The notes: generated by a model from the letters alone, not told the origin. Shown: positions 7,788 through 16,923, numbered from the stretch's first letter. The stretch is 64,000 nt of DNA from JAJDXW01 sp965243335 (GCA_965243335.1 OZ251545.1:4340001-4404000); one strand, 5' to 3'. Made by a program: numbers and translations.

Positions 7788-8390
7788 GTGGAACCGGACC
7801 GTCCCGAGTTCACCGACGAGCTGATCGCCGGGCGCCGCGCCGGGCCTCCGGGCGAGATGCCCGGCGACATGCCGCGGTGGATGGCCACGCTCATCCACCG
7901 GATAGACGCCGCGAGCCGCGTCGCGGGCCGGGTCGTCTGCTGGCTGCTCGTGCCCCTCATGGGGGCGATGGTCTACGAGGTGGTCGCGCGGAAGCTCTTC
8001 GTCGCGCCGACCATCTGGGCCTACGACGTCTCGCGCATGGTGTGCGGGGCGATGTTCATGCTGGGCGCGGGGTACGCGCTCTCGAAGGGGGTCCACATCC
8101 GGGCCGACTTCCTCTACCGCAACTGGCCCCCCCGCCGGCAGGGCCTGGTCGACGCGGCCCTCTACGTGCTCTTCTACTTCCCCGCCCTCGTCTTCTTCGC
8201 GTGGGTCTCCTATGACTACGCGGCCGTCGCCTGGGTCCGCGGCGAGCGCAGCATGGACACCGCATGGATGGCCCCCCTCGCCCCCCTCCGCACCGCCATG
8301 CCGGTGGGAGCGGCCCTCCTCCTCGTCCAGGGCGTGTCGGAGCTTCTCAAGAGCGTCTACGCCGTCCGCGCCAACCGCTGGCCGCAATGA
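7788..8390 (+). CDS. dctQ: TRAP transporter small permease (DctQ)
   Basis: This 200-residue inner membrane protein starts at GTG. Four membrane helices begin near residue 45 (VVCWLLVPLMGAMVYEVVAR). The DctQ hallmark segment IWAYDVSRMVCGAMFMLGAGYAL is followed by GVHIRADFLYRNW. The N-terminal 35 residues are a hydrophilic extension that may be over-called; no better start with a ribosome site is evident. The stop overlaps the dctM start by ATGA. With DctP and DctM it forms a sodium-driven high-affinity uptake system. Confidence 0.87.
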   Translation: MEPDRPEFTDELIAGRRAGPPGEMPGDMPRWMATLIHRIDAASRVAGRVVCWLLVPLMGAMVYEVVARKLFVAPTIWAYDVSRMVCGAMFMLGAGYALSKGVHIRADFLYRNWPPRRQGLVDAALYVLFYFPALVFFAWVSYDYAAVAWVRGERSMDTAWMAPLAPLRTAMPVGAALLLVQGVSELLKSVYAVRANRWPQ

Positions 8391-9703
8391 GTTCCGAGCT
8401 GATCGGCGCGCTCATGATCGCGGTCATGCTGGCCGCGATCTTCGTCGGCTTCCCGATCTCGTTCACCCTCATCTTCCTCGGGCTCGCGTTCGGCTACTGG
8501 GGGTTCGGCGACCTCGTCTTCTACCTGATGACCCTCCAGTTCAACAGCGTGATGCTGGAGCAGACCCTCGCCGCCGTGCCCCTCTTCGTCTTCATGGGCA
8601 TCATGATGGAGCAGGCGGGCCTCATGGAGCGGCTGTTCCGGTCCGTCCAGCTCATGCTCGCCTCGACCCGCGGCTCGCTCTACATCGCGGTGCTCTTCGT
8701 ATCGACCATCTTCGCGGCGGCGACCGGCATCGTCGGCGCCTCGGTCACCATCCTCGGCATCATGGCCGCGCGGACCATGAACCGCTCGGGCTACGACGTG
8801 CGCCTCGCGGCGGGGACGATCACCGCCGGCGGGACCCTCGGCATCCTGATCCCGCCGTCCATCATGCTGGTGGTCCTCGGGCCGGTGCTCGAGGTCCCGG
8901 TGACGGACCTCTTCGCGGCGGCCGTCGTGCCGGGGATCCTGCTCGCGTTCCTCTATACCGCCTACTCCCTGGTGCGGTGCTGGCTCGACCCGGCGCTCGG
9001 GCCGCCGCTGCCGAAGGAGGAGCATCCCGAGAGCGTGGCCATCGTGGCGCGCGAGTTCCTCCAGGGCCTCGTGCCGCCGGCCGCCCTCGTCGGCTTCGCC
9101 CTCGGGTCGATCCTGTTCGGCTGGGCGACGCCCACCGAGGGGGCGGCGTGCGGCGCGTTCGGGGCCCTGCTCCTCACCGCCGCCTACGGCCGGCTGAGCG
9201 CCAAGCGCTTCTCGGACGCGCTCGTAAAGACCCTCGAGATCTCGGTGCTCATCCTGTTCCTGGTCGCGGCCTCGAACTTCTTCGGGGCGGTGTTCTCGCG
9301 CCTCGGCACCCCCACCATGCTGACGGAGCTGCTCCTCGACTGGGAGCTCACCCAGATCCAGGTGCTGCTCATCGTCATGGCGCTCATCTTCCTCCTCGGG
9401 TGGCCGCTCGAGTGGGTGCCCATCGTCCTCATCATCGTGCCCATCCTCATCCCGCTCCTCGACAAGATGGGGGTCAACCTGACCTGGTTCGGGATCCTGG
9501 TGGCGGTGAACCTGCAGACCGCCTGGCTCTCGCCGCCGGTGGCGCTGTCGGCCTACTTCCTGAAGGGGGCGGTCCCGGAGTGGGACCTGAAGGACATCTA
9601 CGTCGGCATGATGCAGTTCATGCTGATCCAGCTCATCGGGCTCGCCGCGGTCCTCTCGTTCCCGCAGCTCGCCCTCTGGCTCCCGTCCCTCATCTACGGT
9701 TAG
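8387..9703 (+). CDS. dctM: TRAP transporter large permease (DctM)
   Basis: This 438-residue protein is hydrophobic throughout, with about 12 membrane segments. The DctM signatures are VPLFVFMGIMMEQAG, FAAATGIVGASVTILG, GGTLGILIPPSIMLVVLG and GWATPTEGAACGAFGA. It is the conducting subunit partnered with DctQ. The start overlaps the dctQ stop (ATGA). The length is usual for the family and no lesion is seen. Confidence 0.92.
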   Translation: MSSELIGALMIAVMLAAIFVGFPISFTLIFLGLAFGYWGFGDLVFYLMTLQFNSVMLEQTLAAVPLFVFMGIMMEQAGLMERLFRSVQLMLASTRGSLYIAVLFVSTIFAAATGIVGASVTILGIMAARTMNRSGYDVRLAAGTITAGGTLGILIPPSIMLVVLGPVLEVPVTDLFAAAVVPGILLAFLYTAYSLVRCWLDPALGPPLPKEEHPESVAIVAREFLQGLVPPAALVGFALGSILFGWATPTEGAACGAFGALLLTAAYGRLSAKRFSDALVKTLEISVLILFLVAASNFFGAVFSRLGTPTMLTELLLDWELTQIQVLLIVMALIFLLGWPLEWVPIVLIIVPILIPLLDKMGVNLTWFGILVAVNLQTAWLSPPVALSAYFLKGAVPEWDLKDIYVGMMQFMLIQLIGLAAVLSFPQLALWLPSLIYG

Positions 9704-9832
9704 CCTTGCGGGTACGGGACCGCGGGCCGCCCCGCGAGGCCGGTTTCCGGGCGTGGCGGCCCCGCCGGCGCCGGCAGCCGGCGACCAGCGACCGGCGGCC
9801 CCTTTCCCATACGCCCATACGGAGGATCGAAC

Positions 9833-11218
9833 ATGGCGGCCAATTCGGCGCAGGCGCGCGACATCGCCTACCAGGTGCATCCCCAGACCAACCTCCGGCT
9901 CCACCAGACGGAGGGGCCGCTCGTGGTGGAGCGGGGCGACGGGGCCTACGTCTTCGACGACAGCGGGAAGCGCTACCTCGAAGGGATGGCGGGGCTGTGG
10001 TGCGCCTCGCTCGGCTTCAGCGAGCGGCGCCTCGCGGACGTGGCCTACGAGCAGATGAAGACCCTGCCCTACTACCACACCTTCAACGGGCGCTCGCACC
10101 CCGCGAGCATCGACCTCGCGGAGAAGCTCATCGAGATCGCGCCCGTGCGGATGTCGAAGGTGCTGTTCCAGTCCTCCGGGTCGGAGGCCAACGACACCGC
10201 CATCAAGCTCGTCTGGTACTACCACAACGCCATCGGCAAGCCGAAGAAGAAGAAGATCATCGGCCGCACGAAGGGCTACCACGGCACGACCGCGGCCTCC
10301 GTCAGCCTCTCCGGCCAGGCCCTCATGCACGCCGACTTCGACCTCCCCCTCGACCGCTTCCGGCACACCGAACAGCCCCACTACTACAAGCTCGCGGAGG
10401 AGGGGGAGAGCGAGGAGGCGTTCGCGTCCCGCATGGCGGAGCGCCTTGAAAGCCTGATCCTCGCCGAGGGGCCGGACACCTGCGCCGCGTTCTTCGCCGA
10501 GCCGGTGCAGGGGGCGGGCGGGGTGATCGTCCCGCCCCCCACGTACTTCGAGAAGGTCCAGGCGGTGCTGAAGAAGTACGACGTGCTGTTCGTGGCGGAC
10601 GAGGTGATCTGCGGCTTCGGGCGGACCGGCAACCGGTGGGGGAGCGAGACCTTCGGCCTCGAGCCGGACATGCTGACCTGCGCGAAGGCGCTGTCCGCCT
10701 CCTACATGCCGATCTCCGCCCTGATGATCTCGGAGGCGGTGTTCGACGCGATGGTCGCGGAGAGCGACAAGATCGGCATCTTCGGGCACGGGTACACCTA
10801 CAGCGGCCACCCGGTGACGTCGGCGGTGGCGCTCGAGACCCTGCGGATCTACGAGGAGCGGGACGTCCTGGGGCACGTGCGGCGGGTGTCGCCGTACTTC
10901 CAGTCGAAGATCGCGGCCCTCGCGGAGCACCCGCTGGTGGGGGACGTGAGCGGGGTCGGCCTGCTGGCGGGGCTGGAGATCGTGCGGGACAAGCGCACCC
11001 GCGAGTCCTTCGACCCCGCGGCGAAGATCGGGGAGAGGATCCAGGGGGCGGCCCTCCGCCACGGCCTCATCTCCCGCGCCCTCGGGGACCGGCTCGCCCT
11101 CTGCCCGCCCCTCATCATCGGCGAGGCGCACGTGGACGAGATCGCGGGGGCGGTGCGGAGCGCCCTCGACGACGTGTGGGCCGAGGTGCGCCCGGAGGGG
11201 CTCGCGGCGGTCGGCTGA
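9833..11218 (+). CDS. Class III PLP-dependent aminotransferase
   Basis: This 461-residue enzyme of the omega-amino acid/taurine-pyruvate aminotransferase group has Asp256 in VADEVICGFGRTG, which holds the PLP ring nitrogen, and Lys285 in LTCAKALSASYMP, which forms the Schiff base. Other signatures are SSGSEANDTAIKL and RTKGYHGTTAASVSLSG. The reaction is amino transfer from an omega-amino group to pyruvate or a similar acceptor; the exact amine is not predictable. It lies 130 bases after dctM on the same strand, which suggests that the transported compound or its product is the substrate. An AGGATC ribosome-like site precedes the ATG. Confidence 0.9.
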   Translation: MAANSAQARDIAYQVHPQTNLRLHQTEGPLVVERGDGAYVFDDSGKRYLEGMAGLWCASLGFSERRLADVAYEQMKTLPYYHTFNGRSHPASIDLAEKLIEIAPVRMSKVLFQSSGSEANDTAIKLVWYYHNAIGKPKKKKIIGRTKGYHGTTAASVSLSGQALMHADFDLPLDRFRHTEQPHYYKLAEEGESEEAFASRMAERLESLILAEGPDTCAAFFAEPVQGAGGVIVPPPTYFEKVQAVLKKYDVLFVADEVICGFGRTGNRWGSETFGLEPDMLTCAKALSASYMPISALMISEAVFDAMVAESDKIGIFGHGYTYSGHPVTSAVALETLRIYEERDVLGHVRRVSPYFQSKIAALAEHPLVGDVSGVGLLAGLEIVRDKRTRESFDPAAKIGERIQGAALRHGLISRALGDRLALCPPLIIGEAHVDEIAGAVRSALDDVWAEVRPEGLAAVG

Positions 11219-11240
11219 CCGGGGGGGCGGCGGCGCTCTT

Positions 11241-11330
11241 CCTGGGAACGCGGACGTCTCGCCCGCAGCGGACCGAAGTGAAGCGCCAGGAAAGAATGCG
11301 GGCGGGACACAAGCGTTCCCAGGATGCGCC
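11241..11330. repeat. Dispersed palindromic repeat, family A (copy 1)
   Basis: The copy runs CCTGGGAACGCGGACGTCTC to GCGTTCCCAGG, with GCCCGC/GCGGGC inner arms, giving a long imperfect hairpin. Related copies lie at 12871-12960, 13077-13105 (half), 15040-15122 and 16924-17018. All are between genes. This behaves like a REP/BIME-type element. Confidence 0.75.
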
Positions 11331-11377
11331 GGAAGCGGCGAGCGCCGGTCCGCGTCGAAGGGGAAACGCGGCGCGCG

Positions 11378-12415
11378 TCAGCCGATCGAGGTCTTCATCC
11401 AGCCGGAGGTGTTGAAGAAGTTCGCGACGTGGGTCCCGGGCGGGACCAGCCCATCACACGCCTCCCGGAGCGGGTCGTCGAGCGACATGTCGAGGACCGG
11501 GAGAAGCTCCTCCAGATGCGCGAGGCTGCCTGCCCCGATGAGCGGCGCGGTCACCCCCGGCTGGTCCTTGCACCAGAGCACCGCGAGCTGCGCGGCGGTG
11601 AGGCCGGCGCCGCGGGCGAGCGCGCCGAACTCCCGGCCGATCCGGACCCCCTCGGCGGTGATGCGGGCCGCGTAGAACGCCCCCCGGCGGCCGGCCCGCG
11701 TGCCTTTCGGGAAGGTGTCCGCATCCTCGTAGGCGCCGGTCAGCATCCCGTGGGCGAGCGGCGACCACGTGAGGAGCCCCACCCCGTGCTCCGCCGCGAG
11801 CGGCATCAGCTCGTTCTCGATGCGCCGGTCGAGGAGGTTGTACGGCGACTCCTCGCTGACGAAGCGGACGTAGCCCTTCATCTCGCTCAGCATGATGGCG
11901 TGCATCAGCTTCCAGGCCGGGAACGTGGAGCAGCCCGCATACCGCACCTTGCCCTGGCGGACGAGGTCGGTCAGCGCGCCGAGGGTCTCCTCGACGTGGT
12001 ACTGCGGGTAGTACCGATGGACCTGGAGGAGGTCGATGTGGTCGGTGCGGAGGGCCTTCAGGGACAGCTCGCAGGCCCGGATCACGTTGAGCCGCGAGTT
12101 CCCCTGGACGTTCGGGGGAAGCTCGGGGACGTGCTCGTCGAGGGAGACCCCCGGCTTGCGGGGCGCATGGTCGATCTTGGTCGAGAGGAGGACTTCGCGG
12201 CGGCGCCCGCTCGCCGCGAGGGTCCGGCCGATGATCGCTTCGCTCCTGCCCCCCGCGTAGAGGTTCCCGGTGTCGATGAGGTTGATGCCGGCGTCGAGGG
12301 AGCGGAGGATGAGCCGCTCGGCAAGGTCGGGCGGCGTGCCGTCCCCGAAGTCGTCCGAGCCAAGGCCGAGCGGCGAGACCTGAACCCCGGTCCGCCCAAG
12401 ATACCGGTATTCCAT
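11378..12415 (-). CDS. Aldo/keto reductase
   Basis: This 345-residue NADPH-dependent oxidoreductase has the catalytic tetrad in place: Asp48 and Tyr53 in NLIDTGNLYAGG, Lys80 in LLSTKIDH and His133 in LLQVHRYYP. A cofactor phosphate-binding segment, LIGAGSLAHLEELL, lies near the C-terminus. Members reduce sugars, aldehydes or ketones; the substrate here is unknown. It stands alone on the minus strand, convergent with the aminotransferase. A GGAAGG ribosome site supports the ATG at 12415. The spacer 12416-12619 shows nothing further. Confidence 0.9.
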   Translation of the reverse strand: MEYRYLGRTGVQVSPLGLGSDDFGDGTPPDLAERLILRSLDAGINLIDTGNLYAGGRSEAIIGRTLAASGRRREVLLSTKIDHAPRKPGVSLDEHVPELPPNVQGNSRLNVIRACELSLKALRTDHIDLLQVHRYYPQYHVEETLGALTDLVRQGKVRYAGCSTFPAWKLMHAIMLSEMKGYVRFVSEESPYNLLDRRIENELMPLAAEHGVGLLTWSPLAHGMLTGAYEDADTFPKGTRAGRRGAFYAARITAEGVRIGREFGALARGAGLTAAQLAVLWCKDQPGVTAPLIGAGSLAHLEELLPVLDMSLDDPLREACDGLVPPGTHVANFFNTSGWMKTSIG

Positions 12416-12619
12416 TCGACCTTCCTTCCCTGTTCCTCGCCGCCGCCCGCTCCCCGTCCCCGGGGCGGAGGCGGAGCGCCTGCGCCTTCCGCGCGTCCGT
12501 CCGTCGAGGCGGAGGGCGGCGGCGCCCCATGTCCTCCTCCCACCCCGCCATCGACGGTGGGCGGGACAGGCGCGCGGGCTACGCCGCCCCGCCCGGCGGT
12601 GAGGTCTCCGGGCGCCCGG

Positions 12620-12814
12620 TCAAGGCTTCTCCTTCCCGCGCTCCCGGTCGATGAGAAACTTCGCCAAGGCGTCCACCGCCCCCTCGAGCCGGGCGAGCCG
12701 CTCGCGGATGCCGGCCACCTCGCCCCGAAGGCCCCCGATGTCCCGGTGCAGGCTCCACAGGAACCCGATGATGGCGACGGCGGCGATGATGGTGGTGATC
12801 GTCTCGGGGCTCAT
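12620..12814 (-). CDS. Small membrane-anchored coiled-coil protein
   Basis: This 64-residue protein (MSPETITTIIAAVAIIGFLWS) has one membrane helix at about residues 6-21, followed by a heptad-patterned segment, LRGEVAGIRERLARLEGAVD, and a basic end. A GGAGGGCGCC ribosome site precedes the ATG. Small proteins of this design are common in proteobacteria and have no assigned role. It may oligomerise at the inner membrane. Confidence 0.6.
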   Translation of the reverse strand: MSPETITTIIAAVAIIGFLWSLHRDIGGLRGEVAGIRERLARLEGAVDALAKFLIDRERGKEKP

Positions 12815-12870
12815 GGCGCCCTCCCTTGGCGAAGCACGGCGGCGAGCCTACTCTACAACGAAGTGCGGGG

Positions 12871-12960
12871 TCCTGGGAATGCTCGTGTCCCGCCCGCAGG
12901 TGGGACGGCAAACCGCCACGAGTCGATGCGGTCGGGACACCCGCGTTCCCAGGACGCCCG
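12871..12960. repeat. Dispersed palindromic repeat, family A (copy 2)
   Basis: The copy starts TCCTGGGAATGCTCGTGTCC and ends CCCGCGTTCCCAGGACG. It shares its arms with copy 1 and carries the internal GATGCGGTCGGGACAC also seen in copy 5. With the half copy below it makes up most of the gene-free stretch 12815-13147. Confidence 0.75.
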
Positions 12961-13076
12961 TGCTCCCAGGAAGGCCGTGCGTGTATCCGGGAGCGCTGGG
13001 TGAGCGGGCGTAGCACATGAATGACGTGCGGCTGATCGAGCGGTGGTTGCCGAACGCGGAGATCGGCGACGGATAC

Positions 13077-13105
13077 CCTGGGAACGCGGGCGTCTCGCCC
13101 GCATC
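13077..13105. repeat. Family A half-copy (copy 3)
   Basis: Only the left arm is present (CCTGGGAACGCGGGCGTCTC followed by GCCCGC). It sits about 70 bases before the DUF4143 ATPase gene. Confidence 0.65.
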
Positions 13106-13147
13106 GGGCGGTTGCGGGGACCCGCTCTCGTCCTGAATGTATAGTAC

Positions 13148-13176
13148 GTCGTCATTTTTCGCGGATATATGACGAC
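13148..13176. promoter_or_regulatory. Inverted repeat abutting the DUF4143 start codon
   Basis: The perfect arms GTCGTCAT and ATGACGAC are 13 bases apart. The right arm touches the ATG at 13177. An AT-rich TATAGT just upstream (about 13140-13145) could serve as a -10 box, placing the palindrome over the transcription start as an operator or in the leader as a hairpin. Confidence 0.5.
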
Positions 13177-14385
13177 ATGATAGACATCTACGATCGCCTG
13201 CTCGCACCGCCCGCGCGGAGCTTCTTCCTGTTCGGGATGCGGGGCGTCGGCAAGAGCACCTGGGCGCGGGCGGCCTTTCCGGAGGCCGTGTACGTGGACC
13301 TCCTCGACGAGCGGCTGTACCAGGATCTGCTCGCCGACCCGTCGCTGTTCGCACAGTCCATCGGCGATCCGGGGCCGAACGGCTGGGTGGTCGTGGACGA
13401 GGTCCAGCGGCTGCCTTCGCTGCTGAACGAGGTCCACCGGCTCATCGAGACGCGGCGCCTGCGCTTCGCCCTCCTCGGCTCCAGTGCGCGCAAGCTCAAG
13501 GCGGCGGGGGTGAATCTGCTCGCTGGACGGGCGCTTCGCCGGAGCATGTTTCCGCTCACCGCAGCCGAGCTTGGCCCCGCGTTCGATCTCGATCGGGTGT
13601 TGCGCCACGGCTCGGTCCCGCTCGTGTGGACGAGCGAGGCGCCGCGCGACGTCCTCGAGGCGTACGCGCAGCTCTATCTGCGGGAGGAGGTCCGCGCCGA
13701 GGCGCTGGTCCGCAACCTGCCCGGATTCGTCCGCTTCCTCCCCGTCGCGGCGTTGTTCAACGGGCAGGTCGTCAACGTGGCCGGGATCGCCCGCGATGCG
13801 GGCGTCGCCCGCACCACGGTGCAGGGCTACCTCGACGTCCTGGAAGATACGCTGCTCGTCCATCGCCTGCCCGCCTATGAAGCCAGGCTGCGGGTGCGGG
13901 AACGGAAGCTGCCGAAGCTGTACTGGGTGGACCCGGGCGTCGTCCGGGCCGTGAAGCGCCAGCTCGGGGAGGTGACGGCGGAGGAACGCGGGCCGTTGCT
14001 CGAAAGCTGGGTGGTGACGACGTTGCGCGCCCATGCCGAGACGCGGGAAGCGGAGCTCTTCGACGAGATGTTCTACTGGTCGCCCCACCGGTCGGAGGTC
14101 GAGGTCGACCTGATCCTTGCACGGGGTCGCGAGCGGCTGGCCATCGAGGTGAAGGCGGCGGACCGGTATCACACCGGGCTGCTGAAGGGCCTGCGAGCGC
14201 TCTCGGACCTGCCGCGGCTCGTCCGCCGGGTCCTCGTCTACACGGGCCGGCGCTCGTTCCGCTCCGCGGACGGCATCGAGATCTGGCCGGCCCACCGCTT
14301 CGCCGCCGCGGTCGCGGGCGGCGGCCTCTGGCCCGACGACGGTTCCGGCGCCGATCCCACCCCCGGATCGCATCACCGCGGATGA
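13177..14385 (+). CDS. AAA ATPase with DUF4143 (AAA_14) domain
   Basis: This 402-residue protein has a Walker A motif, GMRGVGKST, at residues 20-28, a Walker B-like GWVVVDEVQRLP at about 68-79, and a central DUF4143 region with a winged-helix-like VAGIARDAGVARTTVQGYLDVL. A C-terminal PD-(D/E)XK-like segment EVDLILA...LAIEVKAA is usual for the family. These proteins are frequent in defence and mobile regions but their biochemical role is unsettled. It has its own promoter region with a palindrome, and no partner gene. The last 15 residues are low complexity. Confidence 0.85.
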   Translation: MIDIYDRLLAPPARSFFLFGMRGVGKSTWARAAFPEAVYVDLLDERLYQDLLADPSLFAQSIGDPGPNGWVVVDEVQRLPSLLNEVHRLIETRRLRFALLGSSARKLKAAGVNLLAGRALRRSMFPLTAAELGPAFDLDRVLRHGSVPLVWTSEAPRDVLEAYAQLYLREEVRAEALVRNLPGFVRFLPVAALFNGQVVNVAGIARDAGVARTTVQGYLDVLEDTLLVHRLPAYEARLRVRERKLPKLYWVDPGVVRAVKRQLGEVTAEERGPLLESWVVTTLRAHAETREAELFDEMFYWSPHRSEVEVDLILARGRERLAIEVKAADRYHTGLLKGLRALSDLPRLVRRVLVYTGRRSFRSADGIEIWPAHRFAAAVAGGGLWPDDGSGADPTPGSHHRG

Positions 14386-14446
14386 ACCACCGCCGGCCCG
14401 GCGTTCGCATCCGCCCGGACTCGTCAGGAAACCAGGGAGAGCGGGC

Positions 14447-14824
14447 ATGAACAAGCCGTTTCTCGGGCTCAGGACCACGATCTACAAGGTCGGCGATCTG
14501 GATCGGGCAAAGCGCTGGTACGCCGAAGCGTTCGGCGTGGAGCCGTACTTCGACGAGCCGTCCTACGCGGGGTTCGACGTGGGAGGGTACGAGCTCGGCC
14601 TCCTCCCCGACGACACCGTCCCTCCGGCGGGCAAGACCGACAACGTGCTCAGCTATTGGGGAGTGGAGGCGATGGAGCCGGCGGTGGCGCGCCTGGTCGG
14701 GCTCGGGGCGAGCGAACACCGGAAGCCCGTCAACGTCGGCGGCGAAGTCGTGGTCGCGTCGGTGAAGGACCCTTGGGGCAACGTGATCGGGCTCATCCGC
14801 AACCCGGACTTCGAGCCCCGGTGA
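14447..14824 (+). CDS. VOC (glyoxalase/dioxygenase fold) family protein
   Basis: This 125-residue protein has two beta-alpha-beta-beta-beta modules. Its start LRTTIYKVGDLDRAKRWYAEAFGVEPYFDE and end VKDPWGNVIGLIRNPDF are standard for glyoxalase/bleomycin-resistance proteins. Metal ligands are not clearly assignable, so the reaction is unknown. It lies 61 bases after the DUF4143 gene on the same strand and could be cotranscribed. A GGGAGAG ribosome site precedes the ATG. Confidence 0.82.
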   Translation: MNKPFLGLRTTIYKVGDLDRAKRWYAEAFGVEPYFDEPSYAGFDVGGYELGLLPDDTVPPAGKTDNVLSYWGVEAMEPAVARLVGLGASEHRKPVNVGGEVVVASVKDPWGNVIGLIRNPDFEPR

Positions 14825-14897
14825 GTTCGTGCGACCTGCCCGCCCGGATCGTCCCTGATGCCGAGGCCCGTGCGTTATTCATGACGTTGCGCTCTCA

Positions 14898-14996
14898 GGT
14901 CGATGGAAGCCCGGGCACAGGCCCGCGAAAACCCGTCATTCCCCGTCATCCTCGCGAAAGCGGGGAGAAAGCGGGAATCCAGGGGCTTTCGATGAG
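14898..14996. repeat. Dispersed repeat, family B (GTCATTCCCGCGAAAGCGGG type), long copy
   Basis: About 85 bases here (from GATGGAAGCCCGGGCACAGG through CGAAAGCGGGGAGAAAGCGG to AATCCA) match, in reverse orientation, the spacer between recC and recB at about 55230-55310. The core is the common proteobacterial dispersed palindrome whose arms read CCCGC and GCGGG. The gene-free stretch 14825-15450 consists largely of this and the next repeats. Confidence 0.75.
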
Positions 14997-15039
14997 GCAT
15001 GTGCGCTGCAGGGTTTTTCGCCAATGGCGAACGCCCCTG

Positions 15040-15122
15040 GGTACGCCGGCGTGCCGCCGGCCTGTTCGTTCACGGGCGCTTCGCCCCTTCCTCTGCCGGC
15101 GAGACGCCGGCGTACCCGGGGA
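15040..15122. repeat. Family A variant (copy 4)
   Basis: The arms read CCTGGGTACGCCGGCGTGCC and GAGACGCCGGCGTACCCGG, a diverged palindrome of family A with GCCGGCG inner arms. Confidence 0.65.
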
Positions 15123-15302
15123 GGGGGCGCCCAGGTACGACCCGCGAACCACCCGCCGTGGGGCGAAATCCGCCCAAAGCCCCTCGAACCGACCCCAAAC
15201 CCTGGAACGACGCCGTCCCGGTGGGGTAAGGAATATTTCGCCTTCCACTCTACTTTCCCTATATCAACAGCCTACGAACAGCGCACGGGCCTCTTTCGAT
15301 TG

Positions 15303-15412
15303 AGGTGGATTCCCGCTTTCGCGGGAATGACGAAGGTGGGCGGGAAGCCCGCGTTCCCTGGACGCGCCTGCGAGCCGTGCTTGGCGAACATCCCTGCCGC
15401 GCACGGCCTCGA
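15303..15412. repeat. Family B short copy followed by family A right half and family C
   Basis: Bases 15303-15335 are a family B unit (GGTGGATTCCCGCTTTCGCGG). Bases 15338-15372 are the right arm of family A (GCCCGCGTTCCCTGGACGCG). Bases 15373-15412 are a family C unit (GAGCCGTGCTTGGCGAACAT). The nested order shows that families A and C travel together, as they also do at 16924-17063. Confidence 0.6.
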
Positions 15413-15450
15413 AGCCGGGACAGGGTTGTGGCGCCCGGCGTTGGGCACGG

Positions 15451-16743
15451 CTACCCGGACGGGGCCGCGCCCCCCGCCAGGAAGTCGACCGTGCGGCAGG
15501 TCGGACCGAGGGTGAGGGTGACCTCCTCGGGCGCGGCGCGGGCGATGACCGCCCCGCGGCGAAGCACGTAGAGCCGGGTGGCGCGAAGGCGAATCGCCTC
15601 CACCGGGTCGCGCGCCTGGAGCACCACGAGGTCGGCGTGGCAGCCGGGCTCGAGGCCGTACCCATCCAGGCGCAGGGCCGCCGCCGCGGTCGTGGTGACC
15701 CCCGCGAACAGGGTCCGCATCTCGTCCACCCCGGTCATGTGGCCGACGTGCGCCGCCATGTGGGCGACCTCCAGCATGTCGTGGCTGCCGAGGCCGTACC
15801 AGGGGTCCATCACGCAGTCGTGGCCGAGCGCGACCGGGATGCCGGCCGCCGCCAGCTCCTTCACCCGGGTCATCCCGCGGCGCTTGGGATAGGTGTCGTG
15901 CCGCCCCTGGATCACGATGTTGATGAGGGGGTTGGCGATGGCCGTCAGCCCCGCCTCCCGCATGAGGGGCAGGAGCTTGCTGACGTAGTAGCTGTCCATG
16001 GAATGCATGGAGGTGAGGTGCGACCCCGCGGCCCGGCCCTGGAGGCCGAGGCGCTCGGTCTCCCGCGCCAGGGTCTCGACGTGGCGGGAGGCGGGGTCGT
16101 CGGTCTCGTCGCAGTGCATGTCCACGAGCAGGCCCCGTTCGGCCGCAATCTCGCACAGGGCCTTCACCGAGGCGGCGCCGTCCTCCATCGTGCGCTCGAA
16201 GTGGGGGATGCCCCCCACCACGTCCACCCCGCGGTCGAGGGCGCGGACGACGTTGTCCGGCGCGCTCCGATGCCGGTAGAAGCCGTTCTGGGGAAAGGCG
16301 ACGAGCTGGAGGTCGATCCACGGCGCCAGCTCCCGCCGGAGGTCGATCAGGGCGTCCACCGCCATCAGGGAGTCGTCGGTCACGTCCACGTGGCTCCGGA
16401 TCGCGAGGCATCCGCGGGCGATCGACCAGTGGCAGAGCTCGCGGGCGCGGCGCTTGACGTCCTCCGCGGTCAGGGTCGGCGCGAGGTCGCCCCAGATCTC
16501 GATGCCCTCGAGCAGGGTGCCGCTCCGGTTGACGCGGGGCCGCCCCGCGCTCAGGGTCGAGTCGAGGTGGAAGTGGGGGTCGACGAAGGGCGGGGCGATC
16601 AGCCATCCGTCGAGGGCCAGGGTCTCGCGCGCCGGAGCATCGATCCCGCGCCCGACCTCGGCGATGCGGCCGTCCTGGACGGCGACGTCGACGCCTTCCC
16701 GTCCGTCGGGCAGGGCGGCGTTGCGGATGAGGAGATCGAGCAT
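15451..16743 (-). CDS. codA: Cytosine deaminase / amidohydrolase family
   Basis: This 430-residue cytoplasmic amidohydrolase has metal-ligand His57 and His59 in FVDPHFHLDS, a further ligand region DMHCDETDDPAS near residue 210, the HMHSMDSYYVSKL-type segment SMHSMDSYYVSKLL, and the catalytic Asp in GHDCVMDPWY near residue 305. This set fits CodA, which converts cytosine to uracil for pyrimidine salvage; related isoguanine or creatinine deaminases remain possible. The ATG at 16743 gives the standard N-terminus MLDLLIRNAALPDG. It stands alone between repeat-rich spacers. Confidence 0.85.
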   Translation of the reverse strand: MLDLLIRNAALPDGREGVDVAVQDGRIAEVGRGIDAPARETLALDGWLIAPPFVDPHFHLDSTLSAGRPRVNRSGTLLEGIEIWGDLAPTLTAEDVKRRARELCHWSIARGCLAIRSHVDVTDDSLMAVDALIDLRRELAPWIDLQLVAFPQNGFYRHRSAPDNVVRALDRGVDVVGGIPHFERTMEDGAASVKALCEIAAERGLLVDMHCDETDDPASRHVETLARETERLGLQGRAAGSHLTSMHSMDSYYVSKLLPLMREAGLTAIANPLINIVIQGRHDTYPKRRGMTRVKELAAAGIPVALGHDCVMDPWYGLGSHDMLEVAHMAAHVGHMTGVDEMRTLFAGVTTTAAAALRLDGYGLEPGCHADLVVLQARDPVEAIRLRATRLYVLRRGAVIARAAPEEVTLTLGPTCRTVDFLAGGAAPSG

Positions 16744-16923
16744 GGCGCGGGTCCGATCCGGGGTGCGGGGGGCGCTCGTTCGCACCCGACGGCGCTTCGG
16801 CGGGCGGCGCCTCGCGAGCTTCCGCGACGGCGACAGCGAGGATACCGTACCCGGCGCACCGCCGCTCGGACCCGGTTCCGGGACCTTTCCACGCCGACCG
16901 ACTCGTGGCCCGGTATCGAGGCG

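Noticed and set aside
11324..13003. 559-residue plus-strand frame over the aldo/keto reductase
   Set aside because: The minus-strand reductase has a full catalytic tetrad. The plus frame is low-complexity shadow coding.
11241..13105. Possible CRISPR array
   Set aside because: The repeats are few, palindromic, of unequal length and unevenly spaced, and no cas genes are nearby. They are dispersed REP-like elements.
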